Source: Desulfobacter sp. (GTDB lineage: Bacteria; Desulfobacterota; Desulfobacteria; Desulfobacterales; Desulfobacteraceae). Taken from it: a stretch of 64,000 nucleotides of DNA. Position numbers and translations under genes: made by a program. The notes below the pieces were generated by a model. That model did not search any database, was not told the origin of the DNA, and was given only the letters and a program-made list of their open reading frames with translations. The stretch is from the NCBI GenBank assembly GCA_028768545.1, contig CP054838.1:1233501-1297500 (forward strand), given 5' to 3'. Below are positions 45,632 through 54,013 of the stretch, in pieces. Positions within the stretch are counted from its first letter, which is position 1. The number at the start of each line of letters is the position of its first letter.

Positions 45632-46250
45632 AAATCAGGTAGATGACCAGCACCAGGGCATATGCGGGAAAAATCGTCTTGCCGGCCTCGCCTGTAAATC
45701 CGGCCAGGGAGACAAAGGCCACAAATCCGAATGCAATCAAGGCGGTGAGCATTTTAACCCAGGCCCCGAAAATCCGCTGGGTCAGGTTCCGAATGGGATA
45801 GGGCATGAACAGCAGCTTGGGAAAGAGGCTGTGGAGCAGGCGGGCCAAAAGTCCCTGGGGTTCCAGAAAGGTTGCGTTTTTTCTGCCCACCAGCATCTCT
45901 TCAACGACCTGGGCGGTATAGGCCACATAATCGGACTCCTGGTCCGACTTGGTCGCATCTGACTTGTTGAAATTTCTGGCCAGGGAGGTGGGATGATTCC
46001 GGCCGACAAAATACCTTAGGGTGGCATATATTCCCGAGCCCAAAGCCCGGATGCCAAGGCTTAAGACAAAGATTCCGAACACAACCAGAATCCACCCGGC
46101 ACCGGCATCTGTCTTGACAATTTTTACGGCCGTAAAGAGAAGGTAAATACCTGCTAAAAGCTGAAGAACACCTCTGAAAGACGTGATCCGGCCTTCAGGT
46201 TTAAACGGATTTTTTAGCCCAAGATCAATGGATCCATAATCAAACGCCAT
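45576..46250 (-). CDS. Unknown membrane protein, N-terminal part
   Basis: 224 codons from ATG 46250, with AAGGAGTT upstream. Four hydrophobic segments: GVLQLLAGIYLLFTAVKIV, WILVVFGIFVLSLGIRALG, LTALIAFGFVAFVSLAGF, FPAYALVLVIYLIFVWYAGG, separated by a cytoplasmic-type loop with ATKSDQESDYVAYTAQ. The frame ends GISQGGRKIH just after G-runs (G5, G4, G6); deleting one G would fuse it to the 44369-45631 frame. An ISKra4 copy lies 45 bases upstream of the start. Confidence 0.7.
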   Translation of the reverse strand: MAFDYGSIDLGLKNPFKPEGRITSFRGVLQLLAGIYLLFTAVKIVKTDAGAGWILVVFGIFVLSLGIRALGSGIYATLRYFVGRNHPTSLARNFNKSDATKSDQESDYVAYTAQVVEEMLVGRKNATFLEPQGLLARLLHSLFPKLLFMPYPIRNLTQRIFGAWVKMLTALIAFGFVAFVSLAGFTGEAGKTIFPAYALVLVIYLIFVWYAGGRGISQGGRKIH

Positions 46251-46294
46251 GATTTTAACTCCTTATCAACTCAATAAAGGCCGGGTCTGTCACC

Positions 46295-47817
46295 GGGCGC
46301 ATTCCCATTTTCCCGGTTTTAAAAAGGCCTGTCTTTTAGAGCAAAAAGAATGATATCCTCTGTTACGCTGAAATGAACATAAATGGATTGTGCTAATGAA
46401 GAAAGCTGAAGATTGTAATACTGTTGATGAAGTCCTTGCATGCCTCAAAGAACTGGAAGAAGATCCAAATCGCTTGGTTCGTAACGCTAACGAATTAGAA
46501 CAGATGGAGCAGGAAATCCTTGAGTATACAAATCGGATAAGCGCCTTTTTTTTAAAAAAAAGATCCAGGCCTCAGTAGATTCCTCTGAACAGGTCGACCA
46601 AGAAAAAGAATTGATGTCCAATTGGCCGGGACGGATGAAAAGCGAAGGGCTTGAGACCGTTTGGATTCAGCTTTGTACAGATAGTTCGGTTGATATTCAT
46701 GTTCGATACTATCGAAGGTCCTGTGACCGCCGAAAAGGAAAAAGATATAAAGGTGCATACGCTGGTTTAATCCTTCTTGGAATCCATGATCGCTGCTCGC
46801 CTGCTTTGGCTTCTATGGTGAGTTCTTGGTCAGCCTTATTAAGTTCTTTTGAAGAAGTCCGTCAAGTGCTTTGTGACCGTGGGATGACGTTGGGTATAAA
46901 GGTCATCCGCAAACTGACCTATCGGTACGCAGAGCGGGCTCGAGCCGAACAACAAGCGGGCCGAATCCCATTAAATGATGGAGATTTACTTGAAGGGCGG
47001 CGAGTCGTTATCAGCACTGATGGTGGCCGCACTCGGCTCAGAGAGAAGAAAAGGGGACCAAAAACCCAAAAGGATAGAACCCGATTTCGTGGGGCATGGC
47101 GAGAACCCAAGCTTTTGATCATTTATGTAGTGGACGCCCATGGAAAACAAGAAAAAAGCTTTTCACCATTTATTGATGGCTGTTTCAATGGACCGGATGG
47201 TGTATTCCACTTGTTAAAGGGTTATTTGAACTCCCTTCATATTCAGAACTCAGACAAAATACTGTTTGTTGCAGATGGGGCACATTGGATTTGGAATCGA
47301 ATCCCCGGACTGCTAAAAGCATTGGGTTTGGCTCCTGAGCGTGTGTATGAACTTCTCGATTTCTACCATGCAGTTGAGCATCTGGGTACAGTAGCAGGCT
47401 TAAGGAAGACCTGGTCATCCAAGGAACGCAAACGCTGGGTATTGAAGCAGCGAGGTCTTCTGCTGAAGGGAAAGGCGATTGAGGTGGTACAGGCCGTCCA
47501 GAAGCTTTGTAGAGGCAGAAACAGTAAGGCTATCAAGACGGAACGGGATTATTTTGTGCGCAATGAACTGAGGCTTAATTTCTCAACTGTAAAAGCGTTG
47601 AACTTACCTATTGGCAGCGGTGCTATTGAAAGTTCGATTCGGAGAGTCGTGAATTTACGTCTTAAAGGTCCATGCATCTTTTGGTATCGGGAGAATGCAG
47701 AAAAAATGATTATGCTGCGATCATTTTATAAAGCAGGGCGTTGGAACTGCCTGAAGCAGATGGCAAACATGCACAATCCAGTGCCAGCGGTATAACCGGG
47801 AAAATGGGAATGCGCCC
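46295..47817 (+). mobile_element. ISKra4-family element, copy 3
   Basis: 1523 bp, ends as in copies 1 and 2, flanked by the perfect 8-bp target duplication CTGTCACC (46287-46294 and 47818-47825). Structurally intact and apparently recent. Confidence 0.96.
46396..47795 (+). CDS. ISKra4-family transposase with -1 frameshift, copy 3
   Basis: The first frame from ATG 46396 encodes KKAEDCNTVDEVLACLKELE and ends FFLKKRSRPQ; the main frame to 47795 holds the DDE domain as in copy 1. TTTTTTTTAAAAAAAAG at about 46545-46561 is the shared slippage site; a -1 shift gives a 466-residue protein. It differs from copy 1 at only a few residues (for example KELEED for KKLEED and VLKQRG for VSKQRG). Confidence 0.92.
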
Positions 47818-48019
47818 CTGTCACCTTGATGGTTTATTCATTTTTAGTGCAAGAAACTGTATTACTGTTTAACCAGGGAAAAATCAACTTGGATTTAAGA
47901 ATGATGGGGGGGTGCCCTGCTTTTTTTACCCCTTGCTTGATACAATGTATTTGCACTTAAATTATAAAAAAGTTACTCTTTAAAATAAAAGGCAAAGAAA
48001 GACCTTAGCCCCTGAACCC

Positions 48020-48088
48020 GCACACGGCTTTGGTCAGACCGGCCTGAGGCCTTGCAGCTAAAGCCGAATCGATTCTTAAAATATGCGA
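48020..48088. repeat. Dispersed repeat R1, copy 3 (inverted)
   Basis: On the minus strand it reads GCATATTTTAAGAATCGATT, CGGCTTTAGCTGCAAGGCC, TCAGG, in the same order as the copy at 13412. It lies just before the small gene at 48124. Confidence 0.5.
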
Positions 48089-48123
48089 GCTCGTTTTTAT
48101 AACACGGAAAAAAGGGATACCCC

Positions 48124-48360
48124 ATGGCCATTTTTGGAACACATGGATTTGTCAGGAAACAGGAAGTTGGTTTTGCAAAAAAACTTCTGGTCTGGAAGTA
48201 TGAAAATTCGGATATGGCCATGCCTGACCAGGCCGCTTTATCCGCCCAAGCTGAAGAGGTTGTTGAGCAGGCCCATGGGATCGCAAAAAAAAGGGGGCGT
48301 AATGTGATTGACATCTTAAAAGAGACAATCAAAGAGATTAAGACGAAAAATCACTTGTAA
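48124..48360 (+). CDS. Small hypothetical protein
   Basis: 78 residues from ATG 48124, preceded by AAAAAAGGGATACCCC. Soluble, helical, with FGTHGFVRKQEVGFAKKLL, a short central MAMPDQAAL loop and a helical C-terminus (HGIAKKRGRNVIDILKETI). The composition and the conserved look of FVxKQ..AKKLLVW suggest a small conserved protein of sulfate reducers, but no function is known. It stands alone before the metal-importer operon. Confidence 0.6.
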   Translation: MAIFGTHGFVRKQEVGFAKKLLVWKYENSDMAMPDQAALSAQAEEVVEQAHGIAKKRGRNVIDILKETIKEIKTKNHL

Positions 48361-48430
48361 ATTAACCCCCGACTAGATTCATGAAGATTTAGACCACCCA
48401 TTGCGCAGGAATGAAAAAATAGACCTGTTC

Positions 48431-48477
48431 TTGACAAAAGCATATTTTTTAACTAAATGAATAAACAACTTTTGTCA
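48431..48477 (+). promoter_or_regulatory. Promoter with flanking inverted repeat (operator candidate)
   Basis: TTGACA at 48431-48436, 17-base spacer, TAAATG at 48454-48459. A perfect 9-bp inverted repeat TGACAAAAG (48432-48440) / CTTTTGTCA (48469-48477) overlaps the -35 element and the expected start site, as a repressor operator would. It precedes the metal-importer leader. Confidence 0.5.
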
Positions 48478-48519
48478 GAAGACAAAGATGTAAATACAAG
48501 CGGTATACACATATAAATC

Positions 48520-48578
48520 AAAGCCACGGAGGCTTGTTGTTCCAGATGTCTGGAATGCATTTTCCGTGGCTTTTTTTT
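48520..48578 (+). terminator. Leader terminator/attenuator upstream of the metal importer
   Basis: Perfect 11-bp stem AAAGCCACGGA (48520-48530) / TCCGTGGCTTT (48563-48573), enclosing a smaller CCAGA/TCTGG hairpin, followed by a run of eight T. It lies between the promoter at 48431 and the start codon at 48592. The 5' arm can alternatively pair locally (AAGCC with GGCTT, 48521-48535), which would break the terminator stem. Confidence 0.65.
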
Positions 48579-48591
48579 ATTGGGGATAAAG

Positions 48592-49689
48592 ATGAAAAAA
48601 TTAAAATATGTTTTGTGGATTGTCGTGATTTTGTTTTCTGCTGGCAGTGCCGCGGCACAAGAGGTGACCGATGCCCGGGGCCGGACCCTGACTCTGCCGG
48701 ACAGGGTGGAGCGGATCATCTGTTCGGGCCCGGGCTGCTTGAGGCTGGTCGCCTATCTTGGGGCCCAAGATCTGGTTGTGGGGGTGGATGATATTGAAAC
48801 CCGGCAGCGTAAATTTGATGCAAGGCCCTATGCCTTTGCCAACAAGGACTTTCGGTCCTTGCCTGTTTTTGGGGGATTCAGGGGCCAGGATGATCCTGAG
48901 AAAATTTTAGGCCTTGATCCCATGCCCCAGGTGATTTTTAAAACCTTTAACGGTACCGGGTGTGATCCGGATGAGCTATGGAAAAAAACAAGGATTCCCG
49001 TGGTGGTCCTGGAGTATGGAGATCTTGGACAGGGAAGGTCAGATCTGTTTGCCTCCATTGACCTCATGGGCAAGATTCTGGACAAACAACCAAGGGCCCT
49101 GGAGGTGATTGATTTTTTCAAGGGCGAGATCCAGGCCCTGGCAGACCGTTCTCTGGATATGCCCGAAAAAAAAACATGCTTTATCGGAGGCATTGCCTTT
49201 AAAGGACCCCACGGCTTTCATTCCACAGAGCCGTGTTATCCCCCGTTTGAATTTGTAAACGGCCTTAACATTGCCGGCAAAGACCGCCCTTTGGGCAAAG
49301 CCCTTAAACAGACCCTCTTTTCCAAGGAAGAAATTCTGGAGGCTGATCCTGCCATTATTTTTGTGGATTTGAGTACCCTTCAGATGGGAGAGGGCCATGG
49401 GGGACTCTTTGAGCTGAAAACAGATCCAATCTACCAGGCCCTGACCGCGGTTCAAAAAAATCAGGTCTTTGGGGTGCTGCCCTATAATTGGTATAGCCAG
49501 AATTTTGGTTCCATACTTGCCGATGCCTGGTATGCAGGGAAAATTCTTTATCCGGACAGGTTCAAGGAGATTGATCCTGTGAAAGAGGCCGACCGGATCT
49601 ATTCCTTTTTATTGTCAGTTCCGGTGTTTGAACAGATGAATGCCCTGTTCGAACACAAGGTCTTTACCCGGCTGGACTTGGAAAAATAG
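48592..49689 (+). CDS. FecB/BtuF-type metal ABC binding protein
   Basis: 365 residues from ATG 48592 (TTG 48580 is possible but less likely). N-terminal signal peptide KLKYVLWIVVILFSAGSAAA with cleavage before QEV. The mature part is a class III periplasmic binding protein: VTDARGRTLTLPDRVERIIC, LVAYLGAQDLVVGVDD, then IDLMGKILDKQPRALEVIDF and SKEEILEADPAIIFVD. It would deliver a metal complex or oxyanion to the FecCD-type permease downstream. Association with FmdE and a molybdopterin enzyme suggests molybdate or tungstate, as for the MolBCA system; iron chelate or corrinoid remain possible. Confidence 0.88.
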   Translation: MKKLKYVLWIVVILFSAGSAAAQEVTDARGRTLTLPDRVERIICSGPGCLRLVAYLGAQDLVVGVDDIETRQRKFDARPYAFANKDFRSLPVFGGFRGQDDPEKILGLDPMPQVIFKTFNGTGCDPDELWKKTRIPVVVLEYGDLGQGRSDLFASIDLMGKILDKQPRALEVIDFFKGEIQALADRSLDMPEKKTCFIGGIAFKGPHGFHSTEPCYPPFEFVNGLNIAGKDRPLGKALKQTLFSKEEILEADPAIIFVDLSTLQMGEGHGGLFELKTDPIYQALTAVQKNQVFGVLPYNWYSQNFGSILADAWYAGKILYPDRFKEIDPVKEADRIYSFLLSVPVFEQMNALFEHKVFTRLDLEK

Positions 49690-49696
49690 GGGGCAT

Positions 49697-50767
49697 ATGC
49701 ATTTTGAAACATCAGGGTCTCCTGCGGCTTACCTGGGATATATACGCAAAAAAACTCTGTTTTTCTGGAGCCTGTGCACCATTTTAGTCGTTTGTTTTCT
49801 GGCTGCCATCAGCCTGGGGGCGGTCCATATCAACAGTCTGGATGCTTTAAAGGTGCTGGTCACAGGCTCCGGTGCCGTCAGGGATGAACTTATCATCTGG
49901 CAGATCCGGCTGCCCCAGGCCCTGACCGCCATGGTGGCCGGGGCAGGCCTGGCATGTTCCGGGGCTGTGATGCAGTCGGTGCTGAAAAACCCTTTAGCAT
50001 CCCCTTTTACCCTGGGCATTTCCCATGCGGCGGCCTTTGGGGCGGCATGCGCGGTCATGGTCATGGGGTCCGGGGTCATGGCATCCAGCTCTGCCGATGC
50101 CCTTAATATTTCCTATCCTCTGCTCACGGTGGGCTCTGCCTTTTCTTTTTCCATGCTCACGGCAGGTCTGGTCATTTTCATTGCCGGGCGCCACGGGGCC
50201 AATCCCCAGGTATTGGTGCTCACAGGCGTTGCACTAGGCTCCTTGTTCATGGCAGGCACCATGCTGCTCCAGTTTTTTGCCGATGATGTTCAGCTGGCCG
50301 CCATGGTTTTCTGGACATTTGGGGATCTTGCCCGGGCCGATTGGTCAGATCTTAGGGTCTTGGGGCCTGTTACCCTGGTGATTCTTGTGTTTTTTCTGGT
50401 CAATGCCCGGTCTTTCAATGCCATGGCCCTGGGGGATGAAACCGCCCAGAGCCTGGGGGTGAGGGTGAAATCTCTCAGACTCTGGGCAATGATGGCAGCG
50501 TCGCTGACCACGGCCGTGATCATTTCGTTTGTGGGCATTATCAGCTTTGTGGGCCTTGTGGCCCCCCATATTGTCAGACGGGTTATCGGGGATGATCATT
50601 ATTATCTGTTGCCGGCCACCCTGGTTTCAGGGGCACTCATCCTTCTGGGATCGGATATTACGGCCCGTCTTGTGCTTTTGCCCCATGTGCTGCCGGTCTC
50701 CATTCTCACCTCTTTTTTAGGGGCGCCCGTGTTTATCTATCTCATACTCAAAGGAGAGCATTCATGA
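49697..50767 (+). CDS. FecCD/BtuC-type ABC permease
   Basis: 356 residues from ATG 49697, eight bases after the binding-protein stop. About ten helices and the FecCD motifs: IWQIRLPQALTAMVAGAGLA, CSGAVMQSVLKNPLASPFTL (G-x-x-x-Q-x-x-x-x-N-P-L-A-x-P), MVFWTFGDLARADW and GIISFVGLVAPHIVRRVIG. Its TGA overlaps the ATPase ATG by four bases. Confidence 0.94.
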   Translation: MHFETSGSPAAYLGYIRKKTLFFWSLCTILVVCFLAAISLGAVHINSLDALKVLVTGSGAVRDELIIWQIRLPQALTAMVAGAGLACSGAVMQSVLKNPLASPFTLGISHAAAFGAACAVMVMGSGVMASSSADALNISYPLLTVGSAFSFSMLTAGLVIFIAGRHGANPQVLVLTGVALGSLFMAGTMLLQFFADDVQLAAMVFWTFGDLARADWSDLRVLGPVTLVILVFFLVNARSFNAMALGDETAQSLGVRVKSLRLWAMMAASLTTAVIISFVGIISFVGLVAPHIVRRVIGDDHYYLLPATLVSGALILLGSDITARLVLLPHVLPVSILTSFLGAPVFIYLILKGEHS

Positions 50768-51522
50768 TGTTTGAGGTCAAGGATTTAAGCTTTCAATATA
50801 ACCAGGACAAGGTGCTTGAGGATATTGGATTTTCAGTCCAAAAAGGAGAACTCACCGTCATCCTGGGGCCCAACGGGGTGGGCAAGACCACCCTGCTCAA
50901 GTGTCTGAACCGTATCTTTACCCCCCAAAAAGGATCCGTGCTTGTCAACCAGATGGATATCAGGGCCATGGGGGTCAGTGATATTGCCAGGCATATCTCC
51001 TATGTGGCCCAGGAAAATCCCGGGGGACGGCTGACAGTATTTGATGCCGTACTCATGGGACGGACCCCCCATATGCGGTACAAGGCAGGGCCTGAAGATA
51101 TTCAAAAAACCCATGCGGTCATGGACCATCTTAACCTGGATCGGATGAGTGTGAAATATTTGGACCAGCTTTCCGGGGGGGAACTTCAAAAGGTGGCCAT
51201 TGCCAGGGCCCTGGTTCAGGAGACGGATCTGCTCTTAATGGATGAACCCACCTCCAGCCTGGATTTGAAAAACCAGACCGAAATTCTCGAGTTGATCCGG
51301 CATATTGCAAGGTCCCATGAAATGGCCGTTGTGATGACCATGCATGATTTGAATTCTGCCTTGCGGTATGCGGATCAGTATATATGTTTAAAAGACTGCC
51401 GGGTTCTGGGCGCAGGACTGATCGGTGAGATCACACCGGAGTTGGTGACCCGGGTTTACGGGCTGCCTGTGGAGATTGTGCATCACAGGGGATGTCCCAT
51501 GGTGGTGCCCGTGGCCGCCTGA
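50764..51522 (+). CDS. FecE/BtuD-type ABC ATPase
   Basis: 252-residue ATPase with Walker A GPNGVGKTTLLKC, signature LSGGELQKVAIA, Walker B LLLMDEPTSSLD and switch His in MTMHDLNSALRYAD. It is translationally coupled to the permease (ATGATG overlap). It completes the three-gene importer. Confidence 0.95.
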   Translation: MMFEVKDLSFQYNQDKVLEDIGFSVQKGELTVILGPNGVGKTTLLKCLNRIFTPQKGSVLVNQMDIRAMGVSDIARHISYVAQENPGGRLTVFDAVLMGRTPHMRYKAGPEDIQKTHAVMDHLNLDRMSVKYLDQLSGGELQKVAIARALVQETDLLLMDEPTSSLDLKNQTEILELIRHIARSHEMAVVMTMHDLNSALRYADQYICLKDCRVLGAGLIGEITPELVTRVYGLPVEIVHHRGCPMVVPVAA

Positions 51523-51573
51523 TTGCAGCGGTTTGACCGGCTGATAAATGAATCAAAATCAAGGAGAATATTT

Positions 51574-52107
51574 ATGGGATGTGCAGTGGATACCAACTTA
51601 ATTGAGGCAACGATTTCCTTTCACGGCCATAGCTGCCCCGGCCTTGCCATCGGGATCAGGGCAGCGGAACTGGCCATGGAAAAACTTGAAATTCAAAAGA
51701 CCGCCAACAGTCTTTGCGTCACAGAAACAGATATGTGCGGGGTGGATGCCATCCAGTTTCTCACCGGGTGTTCATTTGGCAAAGGCAATCTGGTGCACAA
51801 GGATTTCGGCAAGTCTGCCTTTACCTTTTTTAACCGGGATACGTCCCAAGGATTCAGGGCCTTGTTCTTGGACAACGGCCCCCAGCAAGAAGACAGGACC
51901 GCTCGGATCCGGCAGATTATGGCGGCAGATCTTGAAGATATATTTGAGGTCCAGAAGATTGATGCGCCCCCGGTCCGGCCGGCCCGGATTTTAAAGAGCA
52001 TTGTCTGTGATAAATGTAAGGAAATGACCATGGAATCCAGGATCCGGCTGTTTGGGGGAGAACAGCTGTGCATGCCCTGTTTTAAAGCTGTGGAGCAAAA
52101 GATTTAG
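51574..52107 (+). CDS. FmdE-family protein
   Basis: 177 residues from ATG 51574 (AAGGAG seven bases upstream). The FmdE domain is clear: TISFHGHSCPGLAIGIRAAE, VTETDMCGVDAIQFLTGCSFGKGN. The C-terminal treble-clef zinc ribbon has CDKCKEM and CMPCF. FmdE proteins are named after formylmethanofuran dehydrogenase subunit E; in bacteria they are found with molybdenum/tungsten enzymes and metal importers, with no proven activity. It ends the importer operon and is followed by a terminator-like hairpin. Confidence 0.92.
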   Translation: MGCAVDTNLIEATISFHGHSCPGLAIGIRAAELAMEKLEIQKTANSLCVTETDMCGVDAIQFLTGCSFGKGNLVHKDFGKSAFTFFNRDTSQGFRALFLDNGPQQEDRTARIRQIMAADLEDIFEVQKIDAPPVRPARILKSIVCDKCKEMTMESRIRLFGGEQLCMPCFKAVEQKI

Positions 52108-52163
52108 GATGGCGGTGGTGCAATAAAAAAGATGCGCCGCAATGATTTTATTGCATGTCTTTC

Positions 52164-52220
52164 AAAAAAGGCTCACATGGGCAGATCCGTTCCCTGGCGG
52201 ATTTCCATGGGAGCCTTTTA
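52164..52220 (+). terminator. Extended hairpin after fmdE
   Basis: AAAAGGCTCACATGG (about 52166-52180) pairs with CCATGGGAGCCTTTT (52205-52219), with an inner GATCCG/CGGAT stem; a T-run is part of the 3' arm. It separates fmdE from the oxidoreductase gene. The rest of the 350-base gap 52108-52457 is AT-rich leader sequence with no gene. Confidence 0.6.
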
Positions 52221-52457
52221 TGATTTAAAATCCCCGGGACAGGATCGTTAACAAATTCGTCTAATCACAGCGAAATGTTTTTTTGGTATGAAATTATCTA
52301 TAAATTCAAGGTGTTGGTTTTGTGCGGTTCAGAAAGACAGTTCTTTTCTGTCCTCCTGGCATGGTTATGGCTATACTCATGGATCATGAAATTGATTTAA
52401 AGTGACTGGATCCGGGCGTAATTTCCCGGCAAGGCGAACCTCCAGAGGAGAGCAAAT

Positions 52458-54013
52458 ATGTCAAAACGTTCTGTGTTCAGTGTATGTGGTATGTGTACTG
52501 TACGCTGTCCCATTAGTGTAGAAGTGAAAAACGGCCAGGTCTCATTTGTTAGGGGAAATCCCCATGTGCCGGCCATGAAAGGGGCAGTCTGCCCCAGGGG
52601 GGCTGCTGGAAAAGCCCTGCTCCATGATAGTGAACGCCCCCAGACCCCCCTGATCCGGGAGGGTGAGCGGGGTGAGGGAAAATGGAGAAAGGCCACCTGG
52701 GACGAGGCTTTGGATTATTTGGCCGACCGGCTGAACAGGATTAAAGAGGAGCACGGTCCACGGTCCATTTGTTTTACTGACCGGGGCGGGCCCTTCAGGG
52801 ATATGCACCGGGCTTTTTTAAAGGGTCTTGGCACTCCCAATTATAATAATCATGATTCTTCCTGCGCCAGGAACGTCCAGCATGCAGCCCTCTCCCTTAC
52901 CGGCATGGGACGTAAGGCCGTGGCCTACGATCTCAAGAACTGTAAACATGTGGTCCTTCAGTTCAGAAATATTTTTGAGGCGGTGAATGTTCAGGAGGTT
53001 AACAACCTTATGGATGCCATGGAAAATGGATGCAGGCTTTCTGTTATTGATATCCGATCCAATGTCTCTGCTGCCAAAGCCTCCAGGTTTATGAAAATTA
53101 AACCCGGAACAGACTATGCACTTAACCTGGCCGTTATCCACGAAATTATCAATAAGGGTCTTTATGATGAGAGGTTTGTCCATAAATATGTGGAAGGGTT
53201 TAAAGCGCTTCGGCAGTTTGTCACTCCCTATACCCCTGAATGGGCTGAAAAAGAGACCGGGATACCGGCCTCAACCCTTTGCCGTTTTGTGGAAGAACTG
53301 ACGGCTACCGCCCCCGCCGTGATCTGGCATCCGGGCTGGATGGCGGCCCGGTACAAGGATTCCTTCTACGTCTGCCGTTCCATCTATATCATTAATGCCC
53401 TTTTGGGCACCTACGGTGCCAAGGGCGGGCTTCCCTTTGTGTCAAAACCAAAGGATGTGGGCGCCAAAGGACTTGCCTCCTTTATGGATCTTTATCCCAA
53501 GCAGGAAGAAAAACGGGCCGACGGGGTGGGGTGGAAGTACAAGCAGTTTGAAACGGGCCCGGGTCTTGCTCACCTGCTCTATGAGGCCATTGAAAAACAG
53601 GACCCCTATCCAATCAAGGCCTATATTGCCTATCGCCACGATCTACTTATGGGATATCCTGAACCTGACCGGATCCGAAAGATGTGGGAAGAACTTGACC
53701 TTCTGGTCTCCGTGACCTTTTCCTGGTCAGATACCGCCTGGCATTCTGATTTGGTCCTGCCCCTGTCCACCTATCTGGAGAGGGAAAGCATCATTGCCAC
53801 GAAAAATGCACTCAAACCCCAGTTTTTCGTTCGCAACAGAGCCGTGGAGCCCAGGTACGACACCCGGGCCGACTGGGAGATTATTTCAGGTCTTGCCCGG
53901 CGAATGGACCTGCCGGATCTGGTCTTTGACAGTGTGGGGGATCTGTGGCGTTTCCAGTTTAAGGGCACAGGATTGACCATGGAAGATTTTTCTGAAAAAG
54001 GTCTGGTTTCTCT
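52458..54013 (+). pseudogene. Molybdopterin oxidoreductase, 3' end removed by IS4
   Basis: About 518 residues of a DMSO-reductase-family enzyme from ATG 52458 (GGAGAG upstream). The N-terminus has a [4Fe-4S] motif (VCGMCTVRCPI...AVCPRG), no Tat signal, so the enzyme was cytoplasmic. The likely Mo/W ligand is the Cys in NNHDSSCARNVQHA. Later motifs are LSVIDIRSNVSAAK, KIKPGTDYALN, GTYGAKGGLPF and SDTAWHSDLVLPLSTYLERE. The frame enters IS4 at 54014 and stops there; the C-terminal molybdopterin-binding domain is missing. Possible substrates are sulfur oxyanions or organic compounds (PhsA/PsrA-like branch). Confidence 0.88.

Noticed and set aside
47973..48332. 119-codon minus-strand frame
   Set aside because: Antisense to the better supported 78-residue gene at 48124 and overlaps repeat R1.
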